From: Candidatus Tectimicrobiota bacterium
GTDB taxonomy: Bacteria; UBA8248; JACPRG01
DNA: 27,149 nt
Direction: 5' to 3'
Assembly (NCBI GenBank): GCA_016190025.1
Contig: JACPRG010000120.1
Coordinates: 1 to 27,149, forward strand
The notes beneath the pieces are model-generated. The model had not been told where the DNA came from. It saw only the letters and a list, made by a program, of their open reading frames with translations, and ran no database searches. Within the stretch, counting starts at the first letter, position 1. Each line of letters begins with the position of its first letter. Position numbers and translations under genes: made by a program. Below are positions 1 to 12,416 of this stretch, piece after piece.

Positions 1-140
1 ACTTTCACCTGCCCCGATCAACGCTGCTCGTGCTCGTTGCGGCCTTCGCGGGGCGGGAACGGATTCTCAAGACGTACGCGGAGGCGCTGCACAAGGACTA
101 CCGGTTCTACAGCTACGGAGACGCGATGCTCATCCTCTGA
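1..140 (+). CDS. queA: tRNA preQ1(34) S-adenosylmethionine ribosyltransferase-isomerase, C-terminal fragment
   Basis: Reading from base 3, an open frame runs in from upstream and stops at the TGA at 138-140, giving about 45 residues. It starts FHLPRSTLL, continues through an AFAGRE segment and ends [13 protein letters not shown]. These are the hallmark C-terminal motifs of QueA, which moves the ribosyl group of SAM onto 7-aminomethyl-7-deazaguanine in tRNA to make epoxyqueuosine. Only the last eighth or so of the protein is in the window, so the start, promoter and upstream neighbours cannot be judged. The gene converges on the HU/IHF gene, whose stop lies 25 bp away. The short gap contains GC-rich complementary runs but no T-tract, so I do not call a terminator there. 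Confidence 0.9.
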   Translation, partial: FHLPRSTLLVLVAAFAGRERILKTYAEALHKDYRFYSYGDAMLIL

Positions 141-164
141 GCCCGGGGCCGAGAGAGCCGGGGG

Positions 165-467
165 TCAGAGCTCGAACGACGAGGCTGGGACCGTGTTGTT
201 GACGGCCTCCCGGAAGTGTTTGCCGGACTTGAAACGGACGACCTTGCGGGCCGCGATGGGAGCCTCCTCCCCCGTCTTGGGGTTTCGTCCAACGCGGTCC
301 GATTTGGTGCGGACCCGGAAAGAACCGAAACGCCTCAGGATGACCGGCTCCCTGTTCCGGAGAGTCTCCTTGACAACGTTGATGATGGTCTCGACCGCAT
401 CCTCGGCCTTGACCTTGGTCAGCCCCGTGTCTCCCGCCACTCGGTTGATGATCTCGATCTTGGTCAC
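165..467 (-). CDS. HU/IHF family nucleoid DNA-bending protein
   Basis: This encodes 100 residues, the usual size for the HU/IHF family. The N-terminal helices (MTKIEIINRVAGDTGL) are followed near residue 45 by the RRFGSFRVR strand. The DNA-intercalating arm GRNPKTGEEAPI lies near 60-72, and the C-terminal helix near 80-93. The GRNPKTG arm and the ILRRFGSF strand look more like IHF-alpha than classical HU, but members outside Proteobacteria cannot be split reliably by eye. The protein bends DNA as a dimer and compacts the nucleoid. The start is GTG at 467-465, preceded by a GGGAGGG ribosome-binding site about 8 nt away; no ATG start fits better. A sigma70-type promoter lies about 85-110 bp upstream, so the gene is probably transcribed independently of rpoZ. 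Confidence 0.95.
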   Translation of the reverse strand: MTKIEIINRVAGDTGLTKVKAEDAVETIINVVKETLRNREPVILRRFGSFRVRTKSDRVGRNPKTGEEAPIAARKVVRFKSGKHFREAVNNTVPASSFEL

Positions 468-550
468 GGAAATACCCTCCCGCTACCCGCCTTCGGGCCA
501 CCCAGGTCCCTCTGACCGATGAGAGACAACCCGAAATCCGCAATAACTTG

Positions 551-579
551 CTTATAGCGCAAAAGCCGTTCAATTTCAA
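551..579 (-). promoter_or_regulatory. sigma70-type promoter for the HU/IHF gene
   Basis: On the minus strand TTGAAA (579-574) and TATAAG (556-551) are separated by exactly 17 bp in a locally AT-rich patch. The nearest downstream gene is the HU/IHF gene, leaving a leader of about 75 nt. The rest of the 468-769 gap holds only this promoter and the rpoZ terminator. Confidence 0.65.
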
Positions 580-667
580 TGTATTTTGCAAAAAAGGAAC
601 GAGACGTTCCGAGCGCAGTCAAGAGAGTCCGCAGGGCGACGCGAGGGGAGAGGAGGGCGCGCGCAAG

Positions 668-730
668 AAAAAAACGGGGCCGGCGCGCCGAGGCCCCCCC
701 CGAGAGGCGGGGACCTCGGCGTCGGCCCCG
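668..730 (-). terminator. Intrinsic terminator after rpoZ
   Basis: Read on the minus strand, GGGGCCG and CGCCGAGG pair with CCTCGGCG and CGGCCCC, making two stacked stems of 7 and 8 bp with a small internal bulge. Seven consecutive T residues (674-668) follow directly. It sits about 40 bp past the rpoZ stop and is the clearest terminator in the window. It marks the 3' end of the chaperone-rpoZ transcription unit and insulates the HU promoter downstream. Confidence 0.9.
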
Positions 731-769
731 GACGAAGACCTTTCCTCCCCGCGTCCCACGCTCAGGGAA

Positions 770-1018
770 TCATCCTTCCCCTTCCTCCAGCGGGGTTTCG
801 ACTTCCGTGGAGGCGGGAGGCGCCTTCGCAAGCTGCCACTCGAGCTTTCCCTCGATGATCTCCCGGAGGGCGATGGTTTCGTAATCCTCCTCGTTGGTTT
901 TAATCAGCGGCTCGGACCCCTTCCGGAGCTGAATGACGCGTTTGGCGATCACGTTGGTCAGAAGAAAACGGTTTTGAACCCTCTCGAGCGCCTGCGTGAG
1001 CAGAGTCTTATCCGCCAT
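770..1018 (-). CDS. rpoZ: DNA-directed RNA polymerase omega subunit
   Basis: The 82-residue product matches omega in size and core pattern. It has an N-terminal helix (TLLTQALERVQNRFLLTNVIAKR), then RVIQLRKGSEPLI and ALREIIEGKLEW, with an acidic tail. Omega binds the C-terminus of beta-prime and helps assemble RNA polymerase. I chose ATG 1018 because the AAAGGGG ribosome-binding site lies 6 nt upstream of it. The in-frame ATG at 1024 directly abuts that site, and the ATG at 1108 would add unrelated sequence. It lies 86 bp after the DUF1844 gene and is the last gene before the strong terminator. Its position at the end of a chaperone operon is unusual, since rpoZ often follows gmk or precedes spoT. 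Confidence 0.9.
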   Translation of the reverse strand: MADKTLLTQALERVQNRFLLTNVIAKRVIQLRKGSEPLIKTNEEDYETIALREIIEGKLEWQLAKAPPASTEVETPLEEGEG

Positions 1019-1064
1019 GAACATCCCCTTTCCCAGATTCCCCGTGAGACTGAAAGACAAAGAG

Positions 1065-1082
1065 GAGAGGGTCTCCCCTCTC
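1065..1082 (-). promoter_or_regulatory. Small hairpin between the DUF1844 gene and rpoZ
   Basis: A perfect 7-bp stem, GAGAGGG/CCCTCTC, closes a GAGA (GNRA-class) tetraloop about 50 nt before the rpoZ start. A pyrimidine-rich but not T-only tract follows. It may be an attenuator or an mRNA-processing stem; this is inferred from shape only. Confidence 0.35.
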
Positions 1083-1104
1083 AAAGGGTCTTTTGTGGCC
1101 CGAC

Positions 1105-1548
1105 TCACATGGTCCGGCCGGCGCTCCCGACGAGGCGCGCCACCTCCACGTACCGGAGCCTCACCTCAGACAAGATCTCCCGCAAAAGCCTGTCTTCCTC
1201 CTGGTCCAGGTTTCCCCGGGTCTTCTCTTGGAGGATCGCCAGGATGTCAATCGTCTGCCTCGCGGCGTCCAGCCGGATCTCGGGCTTCCCCTCGACGGGG
1301 TCCGGAATCAGCCCCATGTTGATCAGGGCCATATTGGCCAGCCAGACGATCAATCCGGAAAAATCCATCTGGGGCGCAGCGCCCTGCGGCTGTCCCTTGG
1401 ACGCCCGTCCGGTCGCCGCTTCAGCGGTCCCGGTCTCCGCGGCCGGCTTCGGCTTCCGGACTTCCTCGGAAGACTCCTCCTCCGCCCGCCGGGAGAGCCG
1501 CCGGTCGGTGACAGTAAACCCTTTTCTCTCTTCATCCTCTTCCGGCAT
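1105..1548 (-). CDS. DUF1844 domain protein
   Basis: This encodes 147 residues. The first 60 or so are charged, Ala/Pro/Gln-rich and probably disordered. The conserved core starts at MDFSGLIVWLANMALINMGLIPDP and continues through a helical segment with DAARQTIDILAILQEKT and a terminal EEDRLLREILSEVRLRYVEV helix. This matches the DUF1844 family, whose biochemical role is not established to my knowledge. The apolar helix around residues 62-80 could be a membrane or packing helix. The start is well placed, with GGAGGGAGAGGG upstream of ATG 1548. It lies between dnaJ and rpoZ on the same strand, 144 bp after dnaJ, and is probably co-transcribed with them. Confidence 0.85.
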   Translation of the reverse strand: MPEEDEERKGFTVTDRRLSRRAEEESSEEVRKPKPAAETGTAEAATGRASKGQPQGAAPQMDFSGLIVWLANMALINMGLIPDPVEGKPEIRLDAARQTIDILAILQEKTRGNLDQEEDRLLREILSEVRLRYVEVARLVGSAGRTM

Positions 1549-1692
1549 CGTCGCCCTCTCCCTCCGCGAACGGACCCAAAAGGATTGCCCCCTGCTGCGG
1601 ACGGCACAGCCCTCGGGCCATGGGTCCCCTCTCCCAGGCTCGCCGCGCCACCCCCGGGCGGGAAAACCGGGCTTTCCCCCGAGCGGGCCGTC

Positions 1693-2853
1693 TCATCCGA
1701 AGAACTTCCACTTTTTCTTTTCTCCGCCCGAGCCCTCTTCGTCCCCCTCGCCCTTTTTCCCCTGAACCTCGCCGGGGGAGGAAGAGGCGTCGGCGATCTC
1801 GATCTCGCGGAGATCCTCCAGCAGCGCCCGCGCGCGGGGCGAGAGCTTTTTGGGGGTCTCCACGTACACCTCGACCACCAGGTCTCCGGGCGACCCGCCT
1901 CGGACGTCCGCAATCCCCGCCCCCCGGACGCGGAACCGCTCGCCCGACTGCGTGCCCTCGGGCAGGGTGACCCGGCGGCGGGTCCCGTTCAGCGTCGGGA
2001 CCTCCAGTTTCCCGCCCAGGGCTGCCAGGCCGAAGGGAACCGGCGCCCGGCAGAACAGCGTCTGGCCGTCTCTTTGGAAGTAGGGGTGAGGCTCGACGCG
2101 GATGCAGACGTACAGGTCCCCCCCAGGCCCTCCCAGGGGTCCATCCTCCCCCTCGCTCTCCAGCCGGAGGCGGGCCCCGGTGTCCACGCCCGCGGGGACC
2201 TTCACCTTCAGCGATTTGGTCTTCTCCACCCGGCCCTCGCCCCGGCACTCCTTGCAGGGGTGCTCCAGCACCTGGCCGCTTCCGCCGCAGTGGGGGCAGG
2301 TCGTGGCCACGCTGAAGAAGCCCCGGCTGTGCCGCACCTGCCCGTACCCGCCGCAGGTCCGGCAGGCGCCGCGTCCGGTCCCCGCCGCGGCGCCGCTGCC
2401 GCCGCAGGTCTCGCAGGTCTTCAGACGGGGGACCTCCAGCGTCACCTCCGTGCCCAGCGCGGCGTCCTCGAAAGAGAGGGAGAGGTCGTAGCGGAGATCG
2501 TGGCCCCGCTGCGGACCGCGCCTGCCGCGCCGCGGCTGGGCTCCCACGCCGAACAGGTCCGAGAAGATATCCCCGAAGGCGGAGAAGATATCCTCATACC
2601 CGCCGAACCCGTGGAAACCGGTCCCCTCGAGGCCTTCAAAGCCGTACTGGTCATAGACCCGCCGCTTCTCGGGGTCCCGGAGGACTTCGTACGCCTCGGA
2701 GGCCTCTTTGAAGCGCTCCTCCGCCTCTTTATCCCCGGGATTTCGGTCCGGGTGATATTCCAGGGCTTTTTTCCGATAGGCCTTCTTGATCTCCGCTTCG
2801 GCGGCGTCCCTGGAAACGCCCAGGACTTCGTAGTAGTCGCGCTTGCGGCTCAT
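1693..2853 (-). CDS. dnaJ: Chaperone DnaJ (type I J-protein)
   Basis: The product has 386 residues and full class I architecture. The J-domain occupies residues 5-70 with HPD at 34-36. A Gly/Phe-rich linker spans about 73-103. The zinc-binding region has four CXXCXGXG-type repeats with cysteines at 147/150, 164/167, 186/189 and 200/203. The substrate-binding beta domains follow, ending in a Lys/Glu-rich tail. DnaJ delivers unfolded clients to DnaK and stimulates its ATPase. ATG 2853 overlaps the grpE stop as ATGA, implying translational coupling. A longer in-frame start at 2916 would place an unrelated extension before the J-domain. This is one of two J-protein genes in the island. Confidence 0.97.
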   Translation of the reverse strand: MSRKRDYYEVLGVSRDAAEAEIKKAYRKKALEYHPDRNPGDKEAEERFKEASEAYEVLRDPEKRRVYDQYGFEGLEGTGFHGFGGYEDIFSAFGDIFSDLFGVGAQPRRGRRGPQRGHDLRYDLSLSFEDAALGTEVTLEVPRLKTCETCGGSGAAAGTGRGACRTCGGYGQVRHSRGFFSVATTCPHCGGSGQVLEHPCKECRGEGRVEKTKSLKVKVPAGVDTGARLRLESEGEDGPLGGPGGDLYVCIRVEPHPYFQRDGQTLFCRAPVPFGLAALGGKLEVPTLNGTRRRVTLPEGTQSGERFRVRGAGIADVRGGSPGDLVVEVYVETPKKLSPRARALLEDLREIEIADASSSPGEVQGKKGEGDEEGSGGEKKKWKFFG

Positions 2854-3503
2854 GAAACCTCTTGGTTGACCCCCGTCTCCGCCGCACCCGCTCCGGAGGC
2901 AGGACCCTCCACCCACTTGGCGACGCGCACCTGGGCCGCTCTCAACAACCGGCCTTTGAGTAGATAGCCCGGAAGAAGCTCCTCGACCACTTGATTTTCC
3001 GCCTCCGGGCCCGCCGCTCGCGCGACGCCGACGGCCTCGTGGACATTGGGGTCGAAGGCCGCCCCCTGGCTTTGGACCCGCTCCAGGCCCAGGGCCTGAA
3101 GGAGGGAATAGAGGCGGCCGTGCACCAGCCGGACCCCCTCGAAGATGGGGGAGACGTCCGCTCCGCCAGCGGACCCGCCGCTCGCGAGGGCCCGCTCCAG
3201 GTCATCCAGGACCCCGACGAGCTCCTGGACCTGTCCGGCCAGGGCCCCCTCGACCCTGCGCTCCGCCTCCCTGCGGACCCTCTCCCGGAAGGCCTCGCTT
3301 TCCGCCCGCTGCCGCTCCATGAAGGCCTTCAGCCGTGCTTCCTGCTCCTTCGCCCGGGCCTCCAACTGCTCGATGTAAGTAGGGAGGAGGGAAGGCGCCG
3401 CCTCTCCGGCGACCCCTCCTTCGCCTTCGCCCTCTTTCCGGGCCGAACGCCTTCGGTCAATCACCTGGACCTTGACGGGGGCCCCTTCGTCACTTCCTGC
3501 CAT
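2850..3503 (-). CDS. grpE: Nucleotide exchange factor GrpE
   Basis: This encodes 217 residues. A long charged coiled-coil (about 40-85, [21 protein letters not shown]) is followed by a four-helix bundle with [10 protein letters not shown]. The C-terminal beta-wing carries [13 protein letters not shown] and the typical [25 protein letters not shown] motif. GrpE releases ADP from DnaK. It starts 40 bp after htpX, with a GGTGAG ribosome-binding site upstream of ATG 3503. It shares four bases with dnaJ downstream. Its distance from dnaK, which lies 3 kb upstream within the same island, is unusual compared with the common grpE-dnaK-dnaJ order. Confidence 0.96.
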   Translation of the reverse strand: MAGSDEGAPVKVQVIDRRRSARKEGEGEGGVAGEAAPSLLPTYIEQLEARAKEQEARLKAFMERQRAESEAFRERVRREAERRVEGALAGQVQELVGVLDDLERALASGGSAGGADVSPIFEGVRLVHGRLYSLLQALGLERVQSQGAAFDPNVHEAVGVARAAGPEAENQVVEELLPGYLLKGRLLRAAQVRVAKWVEGPASGAGAAETGVNQEVS

Positions 3504-3543
3504 TTCGGTCTCACCGTTGCGACAGATCAGGAACCGGCCGGGA

Positions 3544-4404
3544 TCACAACGCCGGCGCCAGCGCGTTGAGGCGGGCGATCCGCTTCTCGACGGGCGGGTG
3601 GGTGCTGAAGAGCGACATCAGCGACTCGCCCGACAGGGGATTCACGATGAACAGGTGAGCCGTCGCCGGGCTCGCCTCCTCCATGGGAATCCGCCGGCTG
3701 GCGGTGTGCAGTTTCTGCAGGGCGCTCGCCAGCCCTCGGGGGGAGCCGGCGACGCGGGCGCCCGTCTCGTCCGCCAGGTACTCCCGGGAACGGGAGATCC
3801 CCATCTGGATCAGAGTGGCCGCGATCGGCGCCACGACCGCCATCACGATGAGGCCGAGGGCCCCGCCTCCGTGGCCCTCGTCGTCGCGGCCGCGGCCGAG
3901 GCCGAAGATGGCCGCCCACTGGGCCCAGTGGGCGATCATCATGACGGCCCCCGCCAGCGTCGCCGCCACGGAGCTGATGAGGATGTCCCGGTTTCGGATG
4001 TGGGCCAGCTCGTGCGCCAGGACCCCCTCCAGCTCCTCCGCGTCCAGAAGCCCCAGGACCCCCTCCGTCACGGCCACGGCCGCGTGCTGAGGGTCCCGCC
4101 CGGTGGCGAAGGCGTTGGGGGTCTCGCTCGGGACGACGTACACCCGGGGCATGGGGAGCCCGGCCCTCTGGCAGAGCCGCCGGACCATGGCGTGAAGCTC
4201 CGGCGCCTGGCCCTCGGAGACCTCCCGGGCCCCGTAGCTGTGGAGGACGATCTTGTCGGAGAACCAATAGGCGCTGGCGTTCATGACCACGGCGAACAGA
4301 AACGCCAGGACCAGCCCCCCCGAACCGCCCAGCCAGTTGCCGATCAGAAGGATCAAGGCCGTCAGGGCCGCAAGCAGCGCCGTGGTCTTGACCGTGTTCA
4401 TCAT
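3544..4404 (-). CDS. htpX: Membrane zinc metalloprotease HtpX (M48 family)
   Basis: The product has 286 residues. Two N-terminal transmembrane helices lie near residues 8-22 and 30-46. The zinc motif HELAH is at 131-135, followed by further hydrophobic segments near 143-160 and 182-202. SREYLADE (205-212) supplies the third, Glu zinc ligand. HtpX degrades misfolded inner-membrane proteins, with its active site facing the cytoplasm. ATG 4404 overlaps the hspR stop as ATGA and lies 10 nt from an AGGAG; ATG 4401 directly follows it and cannot be excluded. A 37-residue longer frame exists but lies entirely within hspR. Its place after the heat-shock repressor gene suggests HspR-controlled expression. 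Confidence 0.95.
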   Translation of the reverse strand: MMNTVKTTALLAALTALILLIGNWLGGSGGLVLAFLFAVVMNASAYWFSDKIVLHSYGAREVSEGQAPELHAMVRRLCQRAGLPMPRVYVVPSETPNAFATGRDPQHAAVAVTEGVLGLLDAEELEGVLAHELAHIRNRDILISSVAATLAGAVMMIAHWAQWAAIFGLGRGRDDEGHGGGALGLIVMAVVAPIAATLIQMGISRSREYLADETGARVAGSPRGLASALQKLHTASRRIPMEEASPATAHLFIVNPLSGESLMSLFSTHPPVEKRIARLNALAPAL

Positions 4405-4820
4405 GGCCGACGCTCTCCTCTCACACGCTCCCGCCCGACGGGGACAACGCCCTGGCTGTCCACGACCGTCAGCGCGGTGGACGTCTGTCCGTATTTCTCC
4501 TTCAGGATGGTCCACATCCCTTGCCGGATGAACTCCTTCATCTCTTCCACGCGGGCCTGCTGCTCCTCGAAGCGCTCCAGCAGGTTGAGGATGACCTGGA
4601 CGCCGGCCAGGTTGACCCCCATCTCCCGCGTCAGGTTCAGGATGGTCCGAAGACGCTCGATGTCCTTGCGGGAGTACATCCGGGTGTTGCCCGGCGTCCG
4701 CTTGGGCGTGAGAAGGCGCTCCCGCTCGTAGAGACGGAGCGTCTGCTGGTGCACGTCCAGCATCTCCGCCACAACGCGGATGGTGAAAAATTCTTTCTCC
4801 TCTCTTTCTTGGGAACTCAT
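4401..4820 (-). CDS. hspR: MerR-family heat-shock repressor HspR
   Basis: The product has 139 residues. The winged-helix DNA-binding domain covers about 11-80, with [27 protein letters not shown] and the [14 protein letters not shown] wing. A coiled-coil ([18 protein letters not shown]) follows, then a short polar tail. The sequence has the HspR hallmarks of an N-terminal FTIxVVAEML and [10 protein letters not shown]. It has no metal-binding cysteines, unlike metal-sensing MerR proteins. In other bacteria HspR represses dnaK and clpB by binding CTTGAGT-N7-ACTCAAG with DnaK as co-repressor. The gene lies 4 bp after the second dnaJ and overlaps htpX. No perfect copy of the operator was found in the window. 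Confidence 0.93.
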   Translation of the reverse strand: MSSQEREEKEFFTIRVVAEMLDVHQQTLRLYERERLLTPKRTPGNTRMYSRKDIERLRTILNLTREMGVNLAGVQVILNLLERFEEQQARVEEMKEFIRQGMWTILKEKYGQTSTALTVVDSQGVVPVGRERVRGERRP

Positions 4821-4824
4821 CCGG

Positions 4825-5793
<969 letters not shown>

Positions 5794-5844
5794 TCACCGC
5801 CTTTACTTGTGAGTACCACCCCGAAATCTCATTTGCCACTCGGC

Positions 5845-6225
5845 TCAAAACCCAATCCTGTGCATTGTTTGCTTGGTTTGCTTGGCCTTCAAGCCGGTCT
5901 CCTTCTCAATTGTTTCAATGATCTCGCGTTCCATCCATCGTCGCTCTTTCTCCCGGTACTGTGGAAGGGTATCTCCTTGGTCAATCCTTTCACTCGCGTA
6001 GGCCCAATCCCCCACAGTCGCCCCCATAGACGTTTGGAACCCCCACACACCATTAGGGAATACTCCTTCGGCATTAGGGAATACTCCTTCGGCTAGGTGG
6101 ACCATGATGTCTGGCCCGCGGAGTTCTGCCTGAATTCGCTTTCCTTCCACACCGAAGACATCTTGAAAAAGCCTTGCCAGGTGTTTTTGAATCATTTTTT
6201 CTTCCTCAGGCTGATCGATGCTCAT
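5845..6225 (-). CDS. Small unknown protein, possibly DUF2294-like
   Basis: I do not recognise this gene with confidence. It encodes 126 residues from ATG 6225, preceded by GGAAGGAAGAA; a longer frame to 6333 has no ribosome-binding site and crosses an inverted repeat. The N-terminal helix (EEEKMIQKHLARLFQDVFGVEGKRI), the following strand pair and the C-terminal helix ending in ETGLKAK loosely resemble the DUF2294 layout. That is only a weak resemblance. An in-frame 7-residue duplication (AEGVFPN twice) sits in the strand region. Base composition is clearly AT-richer than its neighbours, and the gene interrupts the dnaK to dnaJ-like order. These points suggest later acquisition. It is on the same strand and may be read with the chaperones. 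Confidence 0.6.
   Translation of the reverse strand: MSIDQPEEEKMIQKHLARLFQDVFGVEGKRIQAELRGPDIMVHLAEGVFPNAEGVFPNGVWGFQTSMGATVGDWAYASERIDQGDTLPQYREKERRWMEREIIETIEKETGLKAKQTKQTMHRIGF
6051..6092. repeat. 21-bp perfect tandem duplication
   Basis: Two identical 21-bp units (6051-6071 and 6072-6092) lie head to tail inside the unknown gene. Because 21 is a multiple of three, the frame is kept and the heptad EGVFPNA is duplicated. Confidence 0.95.
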
Positions 6226-6270
6226 TCTTCTTCCTTCCGAACAGGAGGTCGCAGCCCAGCACCCAAAACA

Positions 6271-6434
6271 GGGTGCCACTGGCGGCTTGTCCGCCAGTGC
6301 CTCCACCAGCTCAATGAAAATGCTTCCAAACACCCACTGTTTTACCTATCTAAAGACTCCTTTTACTTGCACCACAGCAAAGTTTTTTTGAAATCAAGAA
6401 GGACACACTGGCGGACAAGCCGCCAGTGGCACCC
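6271..6434. repeat. 29-bp perfect inverted repeat pair with internal hairpins
   Basis: Bases 6271-6299 are the exact reverse complement of 6406-6434, separated by 106 bp of AT-rich DNA with no convincing gene. Each arm is itself a hairpin: CACTGGCGG and CCGCCAGTG around a 5-nt loop. The arms' GCCACTGGCGG core recurs at 21349-21359. The element fills most of the gap between dnaK and the unknown gene. It could be a miniature mobile element or a pair of REP-like palindromes. No target-site duplication is evident. Confidence 0.9.
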
Positions 6435-6472
6435 CTTCTCAGTTCCACGCCGGCCGATGGCAGAGGCTTTCA

Positions 6473-6494
6473 GGGGCGGCCCGGAGGCCGCCCC
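6473..6494 (-). terminator. Strong hairpin after dnaK
   Basis: A perfect 9-bp GC-only stem (GGGGCGGCC/GGCCGCCCC) with a 4-nt loop starts 30 bp past the dnaK stop. An outer TTCCACGC/GCGTGGAA pair (6442-6449 and 6514-6521) can enclose it. There is no T-tract, so it may protect the mRNA 3' end or mark partial termination rather than act as a classical terminator. Confidence 0.45.
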
Positions 6495-6524
6495 CGACCG
6501 GGATTTTCCCTTGCGTGGAAACCC

Positions 6525-8429
<1,905 letters not shown>

Positions 8430-8516
8430 CGCGCCCTTCCTCCTTGAAACCCAGACAGAGGGAAGCCGTCTTCAAAGCCCGGACGACGCCCGCGGAGAAT
8501 CGCGGGAGCGCCGGCC

Positions 8517-11183
<2,667 letters not shown>

Positions 11184-11244
11184 GTTTCTCACCCTTTTCC
11201 CGATTCTGGATACTGGGAGACCTTTTCGAGCTTTTTCTACGAAG

Positions 11245-11273
11245 AATTTAGAATCTTAGTGTAGGATTGTCAA
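11245..11273 (-). promoter_or_regulatory. Promoter of the clpB-dnaK operon
   Basis: TTGACA (11273-11268, a perfect -35) and TAAATT (11250-11245) are 17 bp apart, giving a leader of about 55 nt before clpB. Just upstream and overlapping the -35 box is an imperfect dyad, ACTCAA followed by CTTGA (about 11269-11287). It contains HspR half-site words but not in the canonical order or spacing. No CIRCE element is present. Confidence 0.75.
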
Positions 11274-11349
11274 GTTTTATGATTGAGTTTTTGAATAGAA
11301 ATGCCGGGGGGATCTCACCCGGACAGAGCCCGTCGGCGAACGCGCCCGC

Positions 11350-12246
11350 CTACCGCCCCTCCACCATCGGCCCCTCCCGGAACATCCGATGGCAAGTCCC
11401 GCAGGCGACCCGGGCCTCGGCTAGATCCCGGACAGCCTCCGCCAGCTTCCCCCGCTCCACCTGCCGCGCGAGCCTCCCGGTCTTTTTCTTCAGGTCCGCC
11501 GCCAGGGCGGTGAACTCATCCTGCCTCTCCCCGTACCGAAGCTGGGGGATCAACCCGGCCAGCCCATCCAGCTCTCTCGCCCGCCGGGCCGCCGCCCGCA
11601 GGGCCGGCTCCTGCGCCGGCTCGGGCAGCCCCAGGGCCAGCAAGTCGCCCGACAGGGCTTTGAATCCCCCGAACAGATCGCCCATCAGCTCCTTCAGCCC
11701 CTGGTAGCCGTACTCGAAATCAAACTTGACCTCGCGGGTGCGAAAATACTCCTTCCGCCTCTTGGAATGCTCGCTCAGCTGGAGGTGACCGGGCGACAGG
11801 ACGACGACCAGGTCGTAGCGCCCCCGGTGGGTCAGGCGCACGTTCGCGCCGTAATGGAACCCCCTTTCCTCGAACCGGGGCGACAGGAGGAAGTCCTGCC
11901 GGAAGCCGTCCCCCTTGCGGGCGGAAAGGGTCACCTCCAGATACGGGACGGGCTCCCGCAGACGCAGGTCCTCGACGAAGACCTGAAAGTGGTGGGTGAA
12001 CCGCGCCAGGTCCTTGTGCCCGTCGTCCGGACTCCCCTTCGGCGCGAGGCCGCCGGCCCCCACGGAACGCTCCGGCGGCTTGACGATCACCGTGACGCGG
12101 TAGCCGTCCACGTCGGCCTTGCCCACCTGCATCCAGGTGTAGGTGAACCGGGTGATGTGATGCGCGCCCAGGGGAGCGAGGAGAAAGCCCAGGAACCCGA
12201 TCCCGACGGACGCCGAGGCAAAAACCCGAATGCGCTTACCGCTCAT
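11350..12246 (-). CDS. Exported P19/Tp34-like domain fused to a C-terminal c-type heme site
   Basis: This encodes 298 residues. An N-terminal signal segment (about 6-28, ASVGIGFLGFLLAPLGA) is followed by a beta-rich domain (about 30-155). That domain carries HH at 29-30, a THHFQVFVED strand at 84-93, PYLEVTL and the motif HYGANVRL (131-138). These features match the P19/Tp34 family of periplasmic metal-binding proteins tied to iron and copper handling. Residues about 185-298 are helical and end in CGTCH (282-286), a covalent heme c motif near the C-terminus as in four-helix cytochrome c'-like domains. I infer an exported metal- and heme-binding protein. The combination is unusual. It is divergent from a cupredoxin-like gene. 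ATG 12246 lies close behind a GAGGG. Confidence 0.75.
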   Translation of the reverse strand: MSGKRIRVFASASVGIGFLGFLLAPLGAHHITRFTYTWMQVGKADVDGYRVTVIVKPPERSVGAGGLAPKGSPDDGHKDLARFTHHFQVFVEDLRLREPVPYLEVTLSARKGDGFRQDFLLSPRFEERGFHYGANVRLTHRGRYDLVVVLSPGHLQLSEHSKRRKEYFRTREVKFDFEYGYQGLKELMGDLFGGFKALSGDLLALGLPEPAQEPALRAAARRARELDGLAGLIPQLRYGERQDEFTALAADLKKKTGRLARQVERGKLAEAVRDLAEARVACGTCHRMFREGPMVEGR

Positions 12247-12340
12247 CCCTCACCGCTCCCCTGTTTCCGGCAAGACGCGCCGGCAGCCTCCGCGGCGCTC
12301 CCCCGCGGCCCACCCCCGGAACGAATCCGCCTCATTCCTC

Positions 12341-12368
12341 TTGACTCAACCCCTTCGACCGATAAACT
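12341..12368 (+). promoter_or_regulatory. Promoter for the cupredoxin-like gene
   Basis: TTGACT (12341-12346) and TAAACT (12363-12368) are 16 bp apart, 48 bp before the ATG at 12417. It lies in the 170-bp divergent gap shared with the P19/heme gene. No matching minus-strand promoter was recognised. Confidence 0.55.
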
Positions 12369-12416
12369 GTGCCCGGCGGGGCGTTCCCGGGCCGCCGGAT
12401 CCAGGAGTCATCCCTC

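Noticed and set aside
138..175. Terminator between queA and the HU/IHF gene
   Set aside because: Complementary GC runs exist but the stem is short and imperfect and there is no T-tract on either strand.
1093..2967. 624-codon + strand frame antisense to the DUF1844 gene and dnaJ
   Set aside because: Repetitive composition imposed by the opposite strand; dnaJ and the DUF1844 gene explain the region.
11194..11290. CIRCE (HrcA) element at the clpB promoter
   Set aside because: No TTAGCACTC-N9-GAGTGCTAA or close variant is present. HspR, not HrcA, is encoded here.
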